From assembly GCF_000482385.1 (NCBI RefSeq), contig NZ_AXVD01000007.1, forward strand, positions 124,001-188,000: a stretch of DNA of 64,000 nt, in the 5' to 3' direction. The translations under genes were made by a program, and so were the position numbers. The notes below the pieces were generated by a model, which saw only the letters and a program-made list of their open reading frames with translations, did no database searches and was not told where the DNA came from. The stretch comes from Nocardia sp. CNY236 (GTDB lineage: Bacteria > Actinomycetota > Actinomycetes > Mycobacteriales > Mycobacteriaceae). Of this stretch, positions 1 through 9,337 are shown one piece after another; the stretch's first letter is position 1, and every line of letters starts with the position of its first letter.

Positions 1-3000
1 TGCGATCGTCGCGTGCATGGCGTCCACATCGAGATCGCCCGACATGCGCACGACCAGCGGGATGTTGTATATCGCCGAGCTCGTGTCGAACTGGTTGAGA
101 AACCACATGCGAGCCTGTGCGGGCGACAAAGGAATCCGCTCCGGACGTTCTTGCGGTACCAGAGGGTGTCGTTCGGCCACATCAGCGGCGGCGAGGTGTT
201 GGGCCAATGCCCCGATGGTCGGGGTCTCGAACAACGTGCGCAGTGGAACATCGACACCGAACGCGCCGCTCAGTTGTGCCGCCGCCCGAGTCGCCGACAG
301 TGAGTTGCCGCCCAGCGCGAAGAAACTGTCGAGTATGCCGACACGTTCGATGCCCAGCACCTGCCCACAGACGTCGGCGACGATCTGTTCGGTAGGGGTT
401 CGCGGCGCAACGAATTCGGCGGCCGGGGCGAACTCCGGCGTCGGCAACGCTGCCCGGTCCACCTTGCCCACCGACGACAGCGGGAGCTCGTCGAGCACCG
501 ACACGGCATCGGGAACCATGTGCGACGGAAGTCGTTGCGCGGCAAAGGTCACCAATTCCACGGTGTCCACAACGCCATCCGCGGGCGTCACGTATGCCGC
601 CAGCCGTGCACCACTGTCGGTGGTCACACCGACCACCACGGCCGTCGCCACAGTGGGATGAGCGGCCAGGACGGCCTCGATTTCGCCGAGTTCGATCCGT
701 TGACCGCGAATCTTGACCTGGAAGTCGGTCCGTCCGAGATATTCCAGAGTGTGCTCCGTGGTCCAGCGCGCCAGGTCACCGGTGCCGTACATGCGCGTAC
801 CGGCCGGACCGTAGGGGTTGGCGACGAACCGGACGGCTGTCGAATCGGGCCGGTTGAGGTAGCCCCGAGCCAATTGCATGCCGGAGACGTACAACTGCCC
901 GGTCACTCCGACCGGTACCGGCCGCAGACAAGCATCCAACACGACAGCATCGACACCACGAATCGGGCCGCCGATCGTGACCGGCTCCCCGGCGAACAGT
1001 CGATCGCTGATCGCCACCATGATCGTGGTTTCGGTGGGCCCGTACCCGTTGTGCAATCGCCGTCCCGGCGCCCACACCGCGGCCGTCTCGGCCGACACCG
1101 CTTCGCCACCGGCCACCAGTACCTGCAACGAGTCCAGTCCGTCCGGCGACATCGTCGCCAGCACGCTCGGTGTGATGAAGGCGTGGGACACCTCGTGAGT
1201 TCGAATCAACTGCGCCAGCGGCCCGCCAGCAGAAACCTCTGGCGGCGAGATCACCAGCACCGCACCGTTCGCGTGCGCCATCAACAGCTCCAGAACGACC
1301 GCGTCGAAACCGGGCGCCGCCACTTGCAGCACCCGCGACCGCTGCTCGACGCGATAGCGTTCCCGCTGTTCGACCGCGAAGTTCGCCAATCCTTCGTGGG
1401 TGACGGCCACACCCTTCGGCGTGCCGGTCGAGCCAGAGGTGTAGAGCACGTAGGCCACATCCAACACTCGACAGGGTCGGGTGCGGTCGGCGTCGCCGAC
1501 CGGTGCCGGGGAGTGCGCCTCGACGAAGGCCGCTGTCTGCGGGTCGTCGAGAACCAACGCTCGGACTTGGCCGGGAACCAGCGCTCGGACGGCCTGGATC
1601 GTCACCGCGATCTCGACATCGGAGTCGGCGACCATGTGGTCGACCCGCTCACGGGGATGGCGTGGATCGACGGGTACGAACGCGGCACCCGCTTTGACCA
1701 CCGCCCACACCGCGACCACGAACTCCACCGATCGGCCCATCGCCACCGCGACCTGGCGACCGGGACCCATGCCCCAATCGATCAGCACCCGCGCAACGCG
1801 ATTGGACCACGCGTCGAGCTCTCCGTAGGACAGCACGCGCTGGCCCGACACGACTGCCACAGCGGTCGGATCGGCTACCGCGAACACCTCGGCCAGCACC
1901 CGCGACGGCTCGGCTCGACCGCCCGAGGCCGGCAGGAGCTCCAGCCGCTCGACCCCGGACAACAAGTCCACATCGCCAACCCGGGCGTGCGGATTCGACA
2001 CGACCGCGTCGAAAACCCGATTCAGGCGTGCGACCAGCTCTTCCGCGCTCTCGCGGTCGAACATGTCCGTGGCATAGTTGAGCCGCAGCGCGACATCGCC
2101 ACCCGCGGCGGAATTCTCGGCGACGGTGACGATGATGTCCACCTTGGCCGGCTCTGCCCCGGGATCGAGGAACTCGACGGTGAGCTCGGAGAGCTCCAAT
2201 CGCGGGCGGTCCATGTTCTCGAAAGCGAGATACACCTGGCACACCGGGGCGTATGCGGTCGACCGCTCCGGATGCAGTTCCTCCACCAAGCGCTCGTACG
2301 GTACATCGCTCTGTGCGAAGGCATCGACATCGATGTCCTTGACCCGTGACAGAAACCCCATGAACGACTCGCCGGAACGCACCTCGGTGCGCAACGGCAC
2401 GGTATTGACGAACATGCCGACCAGTGGCTCCAGCGCACGCTCGCCGCGTCCGGTGACCGGTGTCCCGATGGTGATGTCGGTGCTGTCGGCCAGTCGGGCC
2501 AGCAGGACGGCCAGCGCGGCGTGGACGACCATGAAAGTCGTGACGTCGGCGGCGCGCGCCAATTGCTCGATGCCGGTGAAGGTGGCGGCAGGAATCACCG
2601 TGTCCGTGATATCCCCGGCCATGGACTGCTGTGCCGGACGCGGACGATCGGTGGGCAGTTCGAGAACCGGTCGCATGCCCTCCAGCCGCCCTGCCCAATA
2701 GCGCAGCTGGCGCGCCACGATCGAGTCCGGATCGGTCGCGTCACCCAGCACCGTGCGATGCCACATGCTGTAGTCGGCGTATTGCACCGTCAGCGGGGGC
2801 CAATCGGGTGTCTTGTCGGCCGCTCTCGCTTCGTAAGCGATGGCGACATCGGCCGCAAGCGGCCGCAGAGAGGAACCGTCGCAGCAGATATGGTGCAAGA
2901 CGACGACCAGTACGTGCCGTCGCCGATCCGCTGTCGCCAGCAGCGCAACCCGGATCGGCGGGCGTTCCCGTAGGTCGGTGCCTATCCTGGTCAAATCGCG

Positions 3001-6000
3001 AATTCGCGGCGCGATGTCATCCGGGTCGGTCGGCTGCGGCGACAGATCGAGGTGGGCGAGGACCTGCTGTGTCGGCAGGATTTTCTGGGTTCCCTCTCCG
3101 TCGACGGCTGGATAGACCGTGCGCAGCGATTCGTGCCGCTCGAGCACGTCGGTCAGTGCCGCGCGCAGAGCGGCGGCATCGAGACGTCCGGACAGCTGCA
3201 CCACCAGCGGGATGTTGTATGCCGCCGAGCCCGGATCGGCCTGGTTGACCAACCACATTCGATTCTGCGCCGGAGCCAGCGGGATAGGGTCGGGTCGGCG
3301 CTGGGCAGCCAGAACGGGTTTGGCGGATCGGCGACCGTCCTCGAGCGTGGCGGCGAGCTCGGCGACCGTCGGCTTGACGAACAGGTCACGGACCGACACG
3401 TCGTAGCGGGTGGCCTCCGCAATGCGCACGGCGGCGCTGGTCGCGGTGATCGAATTGCCCCCGAGTTGGAAAAAGCTGTCCAGGACACCCACGCGATCCA
3501 GGCCGAGAACCTCGGCGAACACGTCGGCGATCGATTCCTCGACCACTGTGCGGGGCGCCACGTACGCCGCACCCGAGTCGAATGCCGGCTCGGGCAGGGC
3601 TCGATGGTCCACTTTGCCGTTGACCGTCAGTGGCACTGCATGGATCTCGACAATGCTCGCCGGCATCATGTAATCCGGCAGCGCCGCGCCGATATGTGTA
3701 CGCACATCGGCGGCGTCGCAGCCGGTGTCGCCGGCCGGCACGACGTATGCCACGATGCGGGCCGCCTCGGTGCCCGGGAGATGCACGACGACAACCGCTG
3801 CAGAGACAGCGCTGTGGCTCAGCAGTGCATTGCGGATCTCGTCCAATTCGATGCGGAATCCGCGCAGCTGCACCTGGTCGTCGGCACGCCCGCGGTACTC
3901 CAATTCGCCACGATGATTCCATCGCGCGATATCCCCACTTCGGTAGAGTCGCTCGCCCGACGCATCGAACGGGTTCGCAACGAAACGTCCCGCAGTGAGC
4001 GCAGGTCGCCCCAGGTATCCGCGGGCAAGTTGTGCTCCTGCGACATAGATCTCGCCCCAAGCTCCCAGTGCGCACGGACGCAGCCGAGTGTCCAGGACGT
4101 AGGCACGCAACCCGGGCAAGGCCGGACCGATCGTGCTCGGCGCGCCGGGCGCAGCAATATCCGAGGTCAGTCGGAGAAAAGTGACGAACACGGTGGTTTC
4201 GGTGATGCCGTAACTATTGGCCAGTACCGGCAGATTCGGGTTGTGTTCATACCAGTCGGCCAACCCCGCCGGGTCGAGGGCTTCACCCGAGAGCACCACG
4301 AGACGAAGCGCAAGCTCGCCCTCGCCGGTTCCGGATTGCACGTACCGCTGCTGCGCCGCCACGAACTGATTGAACGCTGACGGCGTCTGACTGAAGACGG
4401 TGACCTTCTCACGCGCCACCAGGCGTACGACCTCGTCCGGCGCGCGGCTGGTGGGGGTGTCGACAACGACGATGCGGCCACCGGTGACCAATGGCCCGAA
4501 TATTTCCCAGATCGAGAAGTCGAACGCGAACGAGTGGAACAACGTCCACACGTCGCCGGCCTGGATTCCGGCCTCGGCACACGAGTTCGCCAGGTAGGTG
4601 GCGGCCGCACGATGGGTGATCGACACGCCTTTCGGTCGCCCGGTCGAACCAGAGGTATAGATCACGTATGCGAGGTGGTCGGGATGCAACGCGCCGATCC
4701 GGTGTAGGTCGGTGACCGGGTGCAGATCGTCGTCCACAACGTCCTCGAACAGAACGACTCGCGCAGCAGTGGCCGGAAGGTCGTCTCGGTTGCTCCGATT
4801 GGTCACGACCGCGATCGGGGCGGCATCGTGCAGGATGTATTCCAGCCGCTCGACCGGGTGGGCCAGGTCCAACGGCAAGTACCCAGCGCCCGATTTCAGG
4901 ACACCCAATGCGGCGACGATCAGATCGGCATCCCGCGACATCGCAATGGCTACCATCGATTCGGGCTGCGCACCCGCAGCGATGAGCCCTTGGGCCACGC
5001 GGGTGGATCGTTCATCCAGCTCGCGGTATGTCAGAGCCGTGGCGTCCGCGGTGACTGCCACCGCGTCCGGCGTGGCGGCAGCCTGCCGCGAAAACAGTTC
5101 CACCAATGTCGCCGCGGGCCGTGCACCGGCCCGGCCGGCGAGGTCGCGCAGGATGCGCTGTTCCTCGGCAGGCGTGACGAGCTCGATGTCCGCCACAGCA
5201 GTGTCGGGCGCCGATTCCATCAACCGGCTCAGGAAATCGACGAACCGGCCGACGTGAGCTTCGAGTTCGCTCTGCTCGTACAGGTGTGTGTTGCCGTGCA
5301 ACTCGATGAGCAGCGGCGCCTCGGCCCCCGAACGGTACAGGTTCAGCTGCAGGTCATCGAGCGCACCGGAGGTCAACGCGTGGTATCGACCGGTGGCCGC
5401 CCCGAGACGAATCTCGGTGTCGAAGAACAGGATGTTGACGATCGGCCCGAACGAGGTCGCGGAGGCGTCGAGTGCGTTCGAATCGCGGCGCAGATCCTCG
5501 AACCGGTACAACTGGTGCCGCATCGCCGAGACGAGTTCGGACACCGAGGCACGAATCAACGCGTCCACTGTGGTCGTCGCATCGATGGCGAAACGGATCG
5601 GCACCATGTTCGCCAACATCGCGCCGGCATTGCGCAAGCGCTTCGTCACGCGCGCACTCACCGGTAGCGACAGCACCACATCGTCGGCGCCGGACATCCG
5701 CGCGAGGAACGCAGCGAACGCCGCGACGACGACCTGGGCCGCGGAGGCGTGTCCCGAGGCGGCGAAGCGGTCGAGCATGTCCGACACCCGCGACGGCAGT
5801 TGCAGCGCGGCGACGCAGTCGACCTTGCTCGGGCGTGCTGTGCGCCCGGACAGACCGACCGGCACGGGCAGGTCCGTGACCTTGTCCAGCCAGTATGCTT
5901 TGTCTGTTTCGAACCTGGAGCTGGCCCGGTAGGCGCTTTCGGTTTCCACGATGTCGCGCAGGCTTGCAGCGACCAATCGCGTGGGCGCTCTGTCCTCGAG

Positions 6001-6510
6001 CAGAGCGTTGTACCGTTCGGCGATGCGGGTCACCCCGTTGAAGGCGCCGTACCCGTCCATCACGAGATGATGGGCGCGGGCGTACCAGAAGTACCGTTGC
6101 GCGCCGACCTTGATCAGCCGGGTCCTGACGAGCCGGTCACGGCCGAGGTCGAGCACTTTGGTGTTGTAGTCGCGGCGCATCCATTCCATCGCCGCCTCGA
6201 CCGGGTCGTCGGCATCACTGAGATCCAGCATGTCCTCGTCGTAGGACGTGATACTGCGGTCGACGAATTGAAACGGGCGACCTTCGGACTCCACCACCCG
6301 CACCAGCAGCGACTCGGTCTCACGTCCGCCCTCGGTCACGGCTTCGACGAACGCGTCGACATCGACCGGCCCCTCGATGTCGACATAGTGTGCGATGTTG
6401 ACAGCCGGTCCGCCGGGCATTTGATCCGCGAGCCACATGCCATACTGCGCCCTCGAGAGTGGAATGAGCTCCGGACCGTCCCCGGTAGATCCGTCTGACT
6501 TCGGATTCAT
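1..6510 (-). CDS. Non-ribosomal peptide synthetase, 3' end outside window
   Basis: This is a cytoplasmic multidomain peptide assembly enzyme; 2170 codons are visible. Domain order by residue: condensation about 15-440 (HHLVMDG near 144), adenylation about 465-965 (YTSGSTGRPKG near 617), carrier with GGNS near 1017, condensation (HHICCDG near 1205), adenylation (YTSGSTGTPKG near 1690), carrier with GGNS near 2066, then the start of a third condensation domain. Pocket residues aligned by eye read D-F-W-S-V-S-S-V-F for the first A domain and D-A-L-F-V-G-G-I-M for the second, so the second probably takes a hydrophobic residue; neither prediction is firm. The ATG at 6510 is preceded by AGGGG at a good distance. 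Beginning with a condensation domain suggests an acylated starter or an upstream partner. No tailoring gene or MbtH partner is visible here. The product is unknown. Confidence 0.95.
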   Translation of the reverse strand, partial: MNPKSDGSTGDGPELIPLSRAQYGMWLADQMPGGPAVNIAHYVDIEGPVDVDAFVEAVTEGGRETESLLVRVVESEGRPFQFVDRSITSYDEDMLDLSDADDPVEAAMEWMRRDYNTKVLDLGRDRLVRTRLIKVGAQRYFWYARAHHLVMDGYGAFNGVTRIAERYNALLEDRAPTRLVAASLRDIVETESAYRASSRFETDKAYWLDKVTDLPVPVGLSGRTARPSKVDCVAALQLPSRVSDMLDRFAASGHASAAQVVVAAFAAFLARMSGADDVVLSLPVSARVTKRLRNAGAMLANMVPIRFAIDATTTVDALIRASVSELVSAMRHQLYRFEDLRRDSNALDASATSFGPIVNILFFDTEIRLGAATGRYHALTSGALDDLQLNLYRSGAEAPLLIELHGNTHLYEQSELEAHVGRFVDFLSRLMESAPDTAVADIELVTPAEEQRILRDLAGRAGARPAATLVELFSRQAAATPDAVAVTADATALTYRELDERSTRVAQGLIAAGAQPESMVAIAMSRDADLIVAALGVLKSGAGYLPLDLAHPVERLEYILHDAAPIAVVTNRSNRDDLPATAARVVLFEDVVDDDLHPVTDLHRIGALHPDHLAYVIYTSGSTGRPKGVSITHRAAATYLANSCAEAGIQAGDVWTLFHSFAFDFSIWEIFGPLVTGGRIVVVDTPTSRAPDEVVRLVAREKVTVFSQTPSAFNQFVAAQQRYVQSGTGEGELALRLVVLSGEALDPAGLADWYEHNPNLPVLANSYGITETTVFVTFLRLTSDIAAPGAPSTIGPALPGLRAYVLDTRLRPCALGAWGEIYVAGAQLARGYLGRPALTAGRFVANPFDASGERLYRSGDIARWNHRGELEYRGRADDQVQLRGFRIELDEIRNALLSHSAVSAAVVVVHLPGTEAARIVAYVVPAGDTGCDAADVRTHIGAALPDYMMPASIVEIHAVPLTVNGKVDHRALPEPAFDSGAAYVAPRTVVEESIADVFAEVLGLDRVGVLDSFFQLGGNSITATSAAVRIAEATRYDVSVRDLFVKPTVAELAATLEDGRRSAKPVLAAQRRPDPIPLAPAQNRMWLVNQADPGSAAYNIPLVVQLSGRLDAAALRAALTDVLERHESLRTVYPAVDGEGTQKILPTQQVLAHLDLSPQPTDPDDIAPRIRDLTRIGTDLRERPPIRVALLATADRRRHVLVVVLHHICCDGSSLRPLAADVAIAYEARAADKTPDWPPLTVQYADYSMWHRTVLGDATDPDSIVARQLRYWAGRLEGMRPVLELPTDRPRPAQQSMAGDITDTVIPAATFTGIEQLARAADVTTFMVVHAALAVLLARLADSTDITIGTPVTGRGERALEPLVGMFVNTVPLRTEVRSGESFMGFLSRVKDIDVDAFAQSDVPYERLVEELHPERSTAYAPVCQVYLAFENMDRPRLELSELTVEFLDPGAEPAKVDIIVTVAENSAAGGDVALRLNYATDMFDRESAEELVARLNRVFDAVVSNPHARVGDVDLLSGVERLELLPASGGRAEPSRVLAEVFAVADPTAVAVVSGQRVLSYGELDAWSNRVARVLIDWGMGPGRQVAVAMGRSVEFVVAVWAVVKAGAAFVPVDPRHPRERVDHMVADSDVEIAVTIQAVRALVPGQVRALVLDDPQTAAFVEAHSPAPVGDADRTRPCRVLDVAYVLYTSGSTGTPKGVAVTHEGLANFAVEQRERYRVEQRSRVLQVAAPGFDAVVLELLMAHANGAVLVISPPEVSAGGPLAQLIRTHEVSHAFITPSVLATMSPDGLDSLQVLVAGGEAVSAETAAVWAPGRRLHNGYGPTETTIMVAISDRLFAGEPVTIGGPIRGVDAVVLDACLRPVPVGVTGQLYVSGMQLARGYLNRPDSTAVRFVANPYGPAGTRMYGTGDLARWTTEHTLEYLGRTDFQVKIRGQRIELGEIEAVLAAHPTVATAVVVGVTTDSGARLAAYVTPADGVVDTVELVTFAAQRLPSHMVPDAVSVLDELPLSSVGKVDRAALPTPEFAPAAEFVAPRTPTEQIVADVCGQVLGIERVGILDSFFALGGNSLSATRAAAQLSGAFGVDVPLRTLFETPTIGALAQHLAAADVAERHPLVPQERPERIPLSPAQARMWFLNQFDTSSAIYNIPLVVRMSGDLDVDAMHATIA

Positions 6511-6867
6511 CGCATGACCCCTAACTCATACCCGGACGCGCGAAAGGACGGCGGAAGCTCACCGTCTGCCGCATCCGAAATCTGCGTCGTATATGAATTT
6601 TGTCCAGTTCGAAATGGCGCTACCCCTGTAGTTCGATGCGCCGATCAGGTACCGCGTATAGCTCTATTCGCCGGGCACAGAATCGAACCGCGCCGGCGGT
6701 ACTTCTACAGCGACTACCACACCTCCCGTTTGTCCATATTTCTCGACATTTCGAAAACTGAAAACGAGACATTTGCACCAGTGGAAAAACATCGCGAAAC
6801 ATCCGCGCGCATGCGGGGCACACTATCCGACAGCAGCCCGCCCCCGAAGTAGTCATACCAAACCCCC

Positions 6868-6906
6868 GCCTCGGAAGGAAACCGGGGATCGTTCCCCACC
6901 CGAGGC
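6868..6906. other. Nested inverted repeat upstream of NRPS
   Basis: Outer arms GCCTCGG (6868-6874) and CCGAGGC (6900-6906) enclose inner arms GGGGA (6884-6888) and TCCCC (6893-6897) around a TCGT loop. The left side has a nine-base bulge. It could be a transcript structure or a protein site. There is no T tract, so a simple terminator is less likely. Confidence 0.35.
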
Positions 6907-7303
6907 AGCGACTACGACAGTATCCGCATCGAGGCGGCCGGTTCACTGGCATACTGACCGTAAATCGCCTGTTACCAGAGGAATCCGACGGTTGAGCCCG
7001 TGAACAGACATACCACATTCAATGTTCGGTCCGGTGCGAAACGTAAGACATCGCCGGAACAAAGATCGCCCACCCCACTGCGGTCTCGAACCTTCCGTCC
7101 GAATATCACCATGCCGACTCGACAACGAAATTCGTTCGTCGACAACAGAATTACGGAACCCTGGCAACGACACCGGCGTACGGTGGCTGACCCATATTGC
7201 GCGAACAGCGACTACCCGATAGGAGGCGGCCACCGCGTCCCAGCGCACAGATCGCCGGATGAGATCGCATTGTGATCACAGCTGCGGTCGAAGGACCCCT
7301 CGA

Positions 7304-7323
7304 TTCGGGACCATCGACAGACG
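7304..7323 (+). promoter_or_regulatory. Possible DevR/DosR half-box upstream of usp genes
   Basis: The bases TTCGGGACCATCGACAG match the left half of the mycobacterial DosR box TTSGGGACTWWAGTCCCSAA well and the right half poorly. The core CGGGACCA recurs upstream of the nitroreductase genes at 9287 and 10426, which supports a shared regulator. The site lies 65 bases before the usp start codon. Confidence 0.4.
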
Positions 7324-7388
7324 CCTACCACGGCGCAGGTTCGTAGTCTGCGAATGTCGAAGCATCGCCCGCCGAAGGAGCACCACGC

Positions 7389-8318
7389 ATGCCCACCACG
7401 CACACGGATAGCCCGCACCTGTCGGCGTCGGCTGCGGTGGTCGTCGGCATCGACGGTTCCGACGGCGCCGATCTGGCCGTGCGTTGGGCCGCGGAAACAG
7501 CTGCGCGGCGTGGCCGTCGGCTGCTGATCACCTACGGATTGAACCTTGCCGCGGCCCAGGCCGTGTTCGGCGGATACGACCTGATGGTTCCCGCGGTCGC
7601 CGAAACCTTGCGGGAGGAGGGGGCCACCCGATTGAAGGCGGCCGCACGACTGGCGCACCGTGTTGCCCCCGACGTGCACGTCGACACCGAGTTGTCGCCT
7701 GCGCGACCGGCCCCCTTGCTGATCGAGCGGTCGAAATCCGCCCATCTGCTCGCGCTGGGCGCCGGGCAGGGTGGCCAACTCGCCCGTATCGGCTCGACGT
7801 TGCTCGCGGTGACCGCACATGGACACGGCAATGTCGTAGTCGTCCGAGACACCGCCACCGAGGAGCTCGTCCGGCACCGCGGGCCCGTCGTGGTCGGCAT
7901 CGACGGCAGCCGCGCATGTGAACCCGCGATCGCCGCGGCATTCACCGAGGCCAGCATCCACAACTCGACTCTGGTCGCGGTGCACGCAGCCAGTGACATG
8001 TCTGTCCACCCGCGTGCCGGACTCACCGGCCTGCTTCCCGCTCGCGAACTCGAAACTGCAGCCCAGCAGGTGCTTGCCGAACAACTCGCCGGCTGGCAAG
8101 AGAAATTCCCCGACGTGCACGTTACCCGTGAGGTCGCCGCGGCAGCGCCGCGCAATCTGCTCACGACCTGGTCGAAGTCCGCGCAACTGCTGGTGGTGGG
8201 TAGTCGGGGGCGAGGCGGATTCCTAGGCCTTTTGCTCGGCTCTACCAGCAATTTCCTTGTCCAACACGCACGTTGCCCGGTCATGGTCGCCCACGACGCT
8301 CAGAAGGAATCGAAATAG
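7389..8318 (+). CDS. Tandem universal stress protein
   Basis: A 309-residue cytoplasmic protein with two UspA domains, the layout of the mycobacterial DosR-regulon proteins Rv2005c and Rv2623. Each half begins with VVVGIDGS (residues about 17 and 161). The second half keeps an ATP-binding loop of the G-2x-G-9x-G-S/T type (VVGSRGRGGFLGLLLGST). In the first half the loop is worn (LGAGQGGQLARIGST), so it may bind nucleotide weakly. An AAGGAG ribosome site precedes the ATG. It is the first gene of a pair; the second starts one base after its stop, implying one transcript. Family members are induced by hypoxia and limit growth in mycobacteria; that role is inferred here. Confidence 0.93.
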   Translation: MPTTHTDSPHLSASAAVVVGIDGSDGADLAVRWAAETAARRGRRLLITYGLNLAAAQAVFGGYDLMVPAVAETLREEGATRLKAAARLAHRVAPDVHVDTELSPARPAPLLIERSKSAHLLALGAGQGGQLARIGSTLLAVTAHGHGNVVVVRDTATEELVRHRGPVVVGIDGSRACEPAIAAAFTEASIHNSTLVAVHAASDMSVHPRAGLTGLLPARELETAAQQVLAEQLAGWQEKFPDVHVTREVAAAAPRNLLTTWSKSAQLLVVGSRGRGGFLGLLLGSTSNFLVQHARCPVMVAHDAQKESK

Positions 8319-8319
8319 T

Positions 8320-9183
8320 ATGTCTACCAGTAACAATCAGCCCGTCCTCGTCGGAATCGACGGTTCTCGAGCGGCGCTAGCCGCCGTACGCTGGGCCGCA
8401 GTCGACGCCGCACACCGGCACGTTCCACTGCACATCATCGATGCGATCGGCGCCCAGATCGACCTCGGACCCGGCATCGGGATCCCCCAGGTGGACTTCA
8501 GCGAGTTCCGCCAGGACGGGCTGGCCGCGCTCGACATCGCCCACAAGACCGCCGTCGAGGCGTCCTCGCCGATCCGGGAGATCCACATCACCACCCAACT
8601 GGTGGAGGTGCCGCCGATTCCGGTCTTGTGTGATCGGTCCGCGACGGCTCGCATGCTGGTCGTCGGGACACGCGGGCTCGGCGCCTTCGGTCGTGGTCTG
8701 TTGGGCTCGGTCAGTACCGCTGTCGCCCGACACGCCGGGTGCCCGGTCGCGGTGATACCGGAAGCACCCGAACGTTTCGAAGGTCCGGTGGTGGTCGGCG
8801 TCGATGGCTCGACTCACAGTGTGCGTGCCATCGAGATCGCATTCGACCAGGCCGCTCATCGAGGTACAGGGTTGGTAGCGGTCCACACGTGGTCGGAACT
8901 GTTCCACTACAAGTCGCACAGCGAGTTGCAGCACGAGGGTGAGGCATTGCTCGCGCAGAACCTCGCCGGCTACAGCGAGAAGTATCCCGAGGTGTCGGTT
9001 CGACGTGTCGTGGATGGCGCCAAGCCCGCCAAGCGACTGCTCGACGAGGGGGAAACAGCTCAACTGATCGTGGTCGGCAGTCACGGACGGGGCGGTTTCG
9101 CCGGGATGACGCTCGGCTCGGTGAGTCAAGCGGTCCTCCATGCGGCGACTGTGCCGGTGATCATTGCTCGGTCGGTGAGCTGA
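8320..9183 (+). CDS. Tandem universal stress protein, second copy
   Basis: A 287-residue two-domain UspA protein. Both halves carry VGIDGS or VGVDGS starts and full ATP-binding loops (VVGTRGLGAFGRGLLGS and VVGSHGRGGFAGMTLGS), so unlike the preceding paralogue both nucleotide sites look intact. The ATG at 8320 has AAGGAA upstream, inside the end of the previous gene, and only one base separates the two genes. A frame extension to 8257 exists but would overlap the upstream gene and lacks family similarity. Likely role: ATP-binding stress and dormancy protein under the same control as its neighbour. Confidence 0.93.
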   Translation: MSTSNNQPVLVGIDGSRAALAAVRWAAVDAAHRHVPLHIIDAIGAQIDLGPGIGIPQVDFSEFRQDGLAALDIAHKTAVEASSPIREIHITTQLVEVPPIPVLCDRSATARMLVVGTRGLGAFGRGLLGSVSTAVARHAGCPVAVIPEAPERFEGPVVVGVDGSTHSVRAIEIAFDQAAHRGTGLVAVHTWSELFHYKSHSELQHEGEALLAQNLAGYSEKYPEVSVRRVVDGAKPAKRLLDEGETAQLIVVGSHGRGGFAGMTLGSVSQAVLHAATVPVIIARSVS

Positions 9184-9284
9184 GTTCGAGCAGAGCGCAT
9201 GAGGCTCGGTCTGCGACAGGCGGTTCGGTCCAGAGGCAAAAGTCCGCTCCGGCCACTCGACTTGCGGGGCAACCGGCGACCCGA

Positions 9285-9304
9285 TCCGGGACCAAGGACT
9301 GTTC
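9285..9304 (+). promoter_or_regulatory. DevR/DosR-like site before nitroreductase
   Basis: TCCGGGACCAAGGACTGTTC resembles the DosR box: the left half GGGAC and the A/T centre match, and the right half is loose. It lies 33 bases before the ATG at 9338, overlapping the expected promoter. It shares CGGGACCAAG with the site at 10426. Confidence 0.5.
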
Positions 9305-9337
9305 CCTCCGCGCCGTCGAATCCCTACCGTCGGCACT

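Larger units (their letters stand above)
6511..7388. other. Long divergent intergenic region (NRPS / usp)
   Basis: About 880 bases without a convincing gene lie between the divergent NRPS and universal stress genes. The stretch around 6720-6800 is clearly richer in A/T than the surroundings and may carry the NRPS promoter. Open frames here are short, lack a good ribosome site and do not resemble any family I know. A nested inverted repeat (6868-6906) and a DosR-box-like site (7304-7323) are listed separately. I see no IdeR-type iron box. Confidence 0.5.

Noticed and set aside
520..2349. 609-codon open frame on the plus strand inside the NRPS region
   Set aside because: It is the antisense shadow of the NRPS; composition is His/Arg-rich without any known motif, while the minus strand carries all NRPS core motifs in one frame.
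3052..4380. 442-codon plus-strand frame
   Set aside because: Antisense to the NRPS carrier and condensation domains; it arises from high-GC codon bias.
6511..7388. IdeR iron box or MbtH gene near the NRPS
   Set aside because: No TTAGGnTAGnCTnACCTAA-like site or MbtH motif was found.
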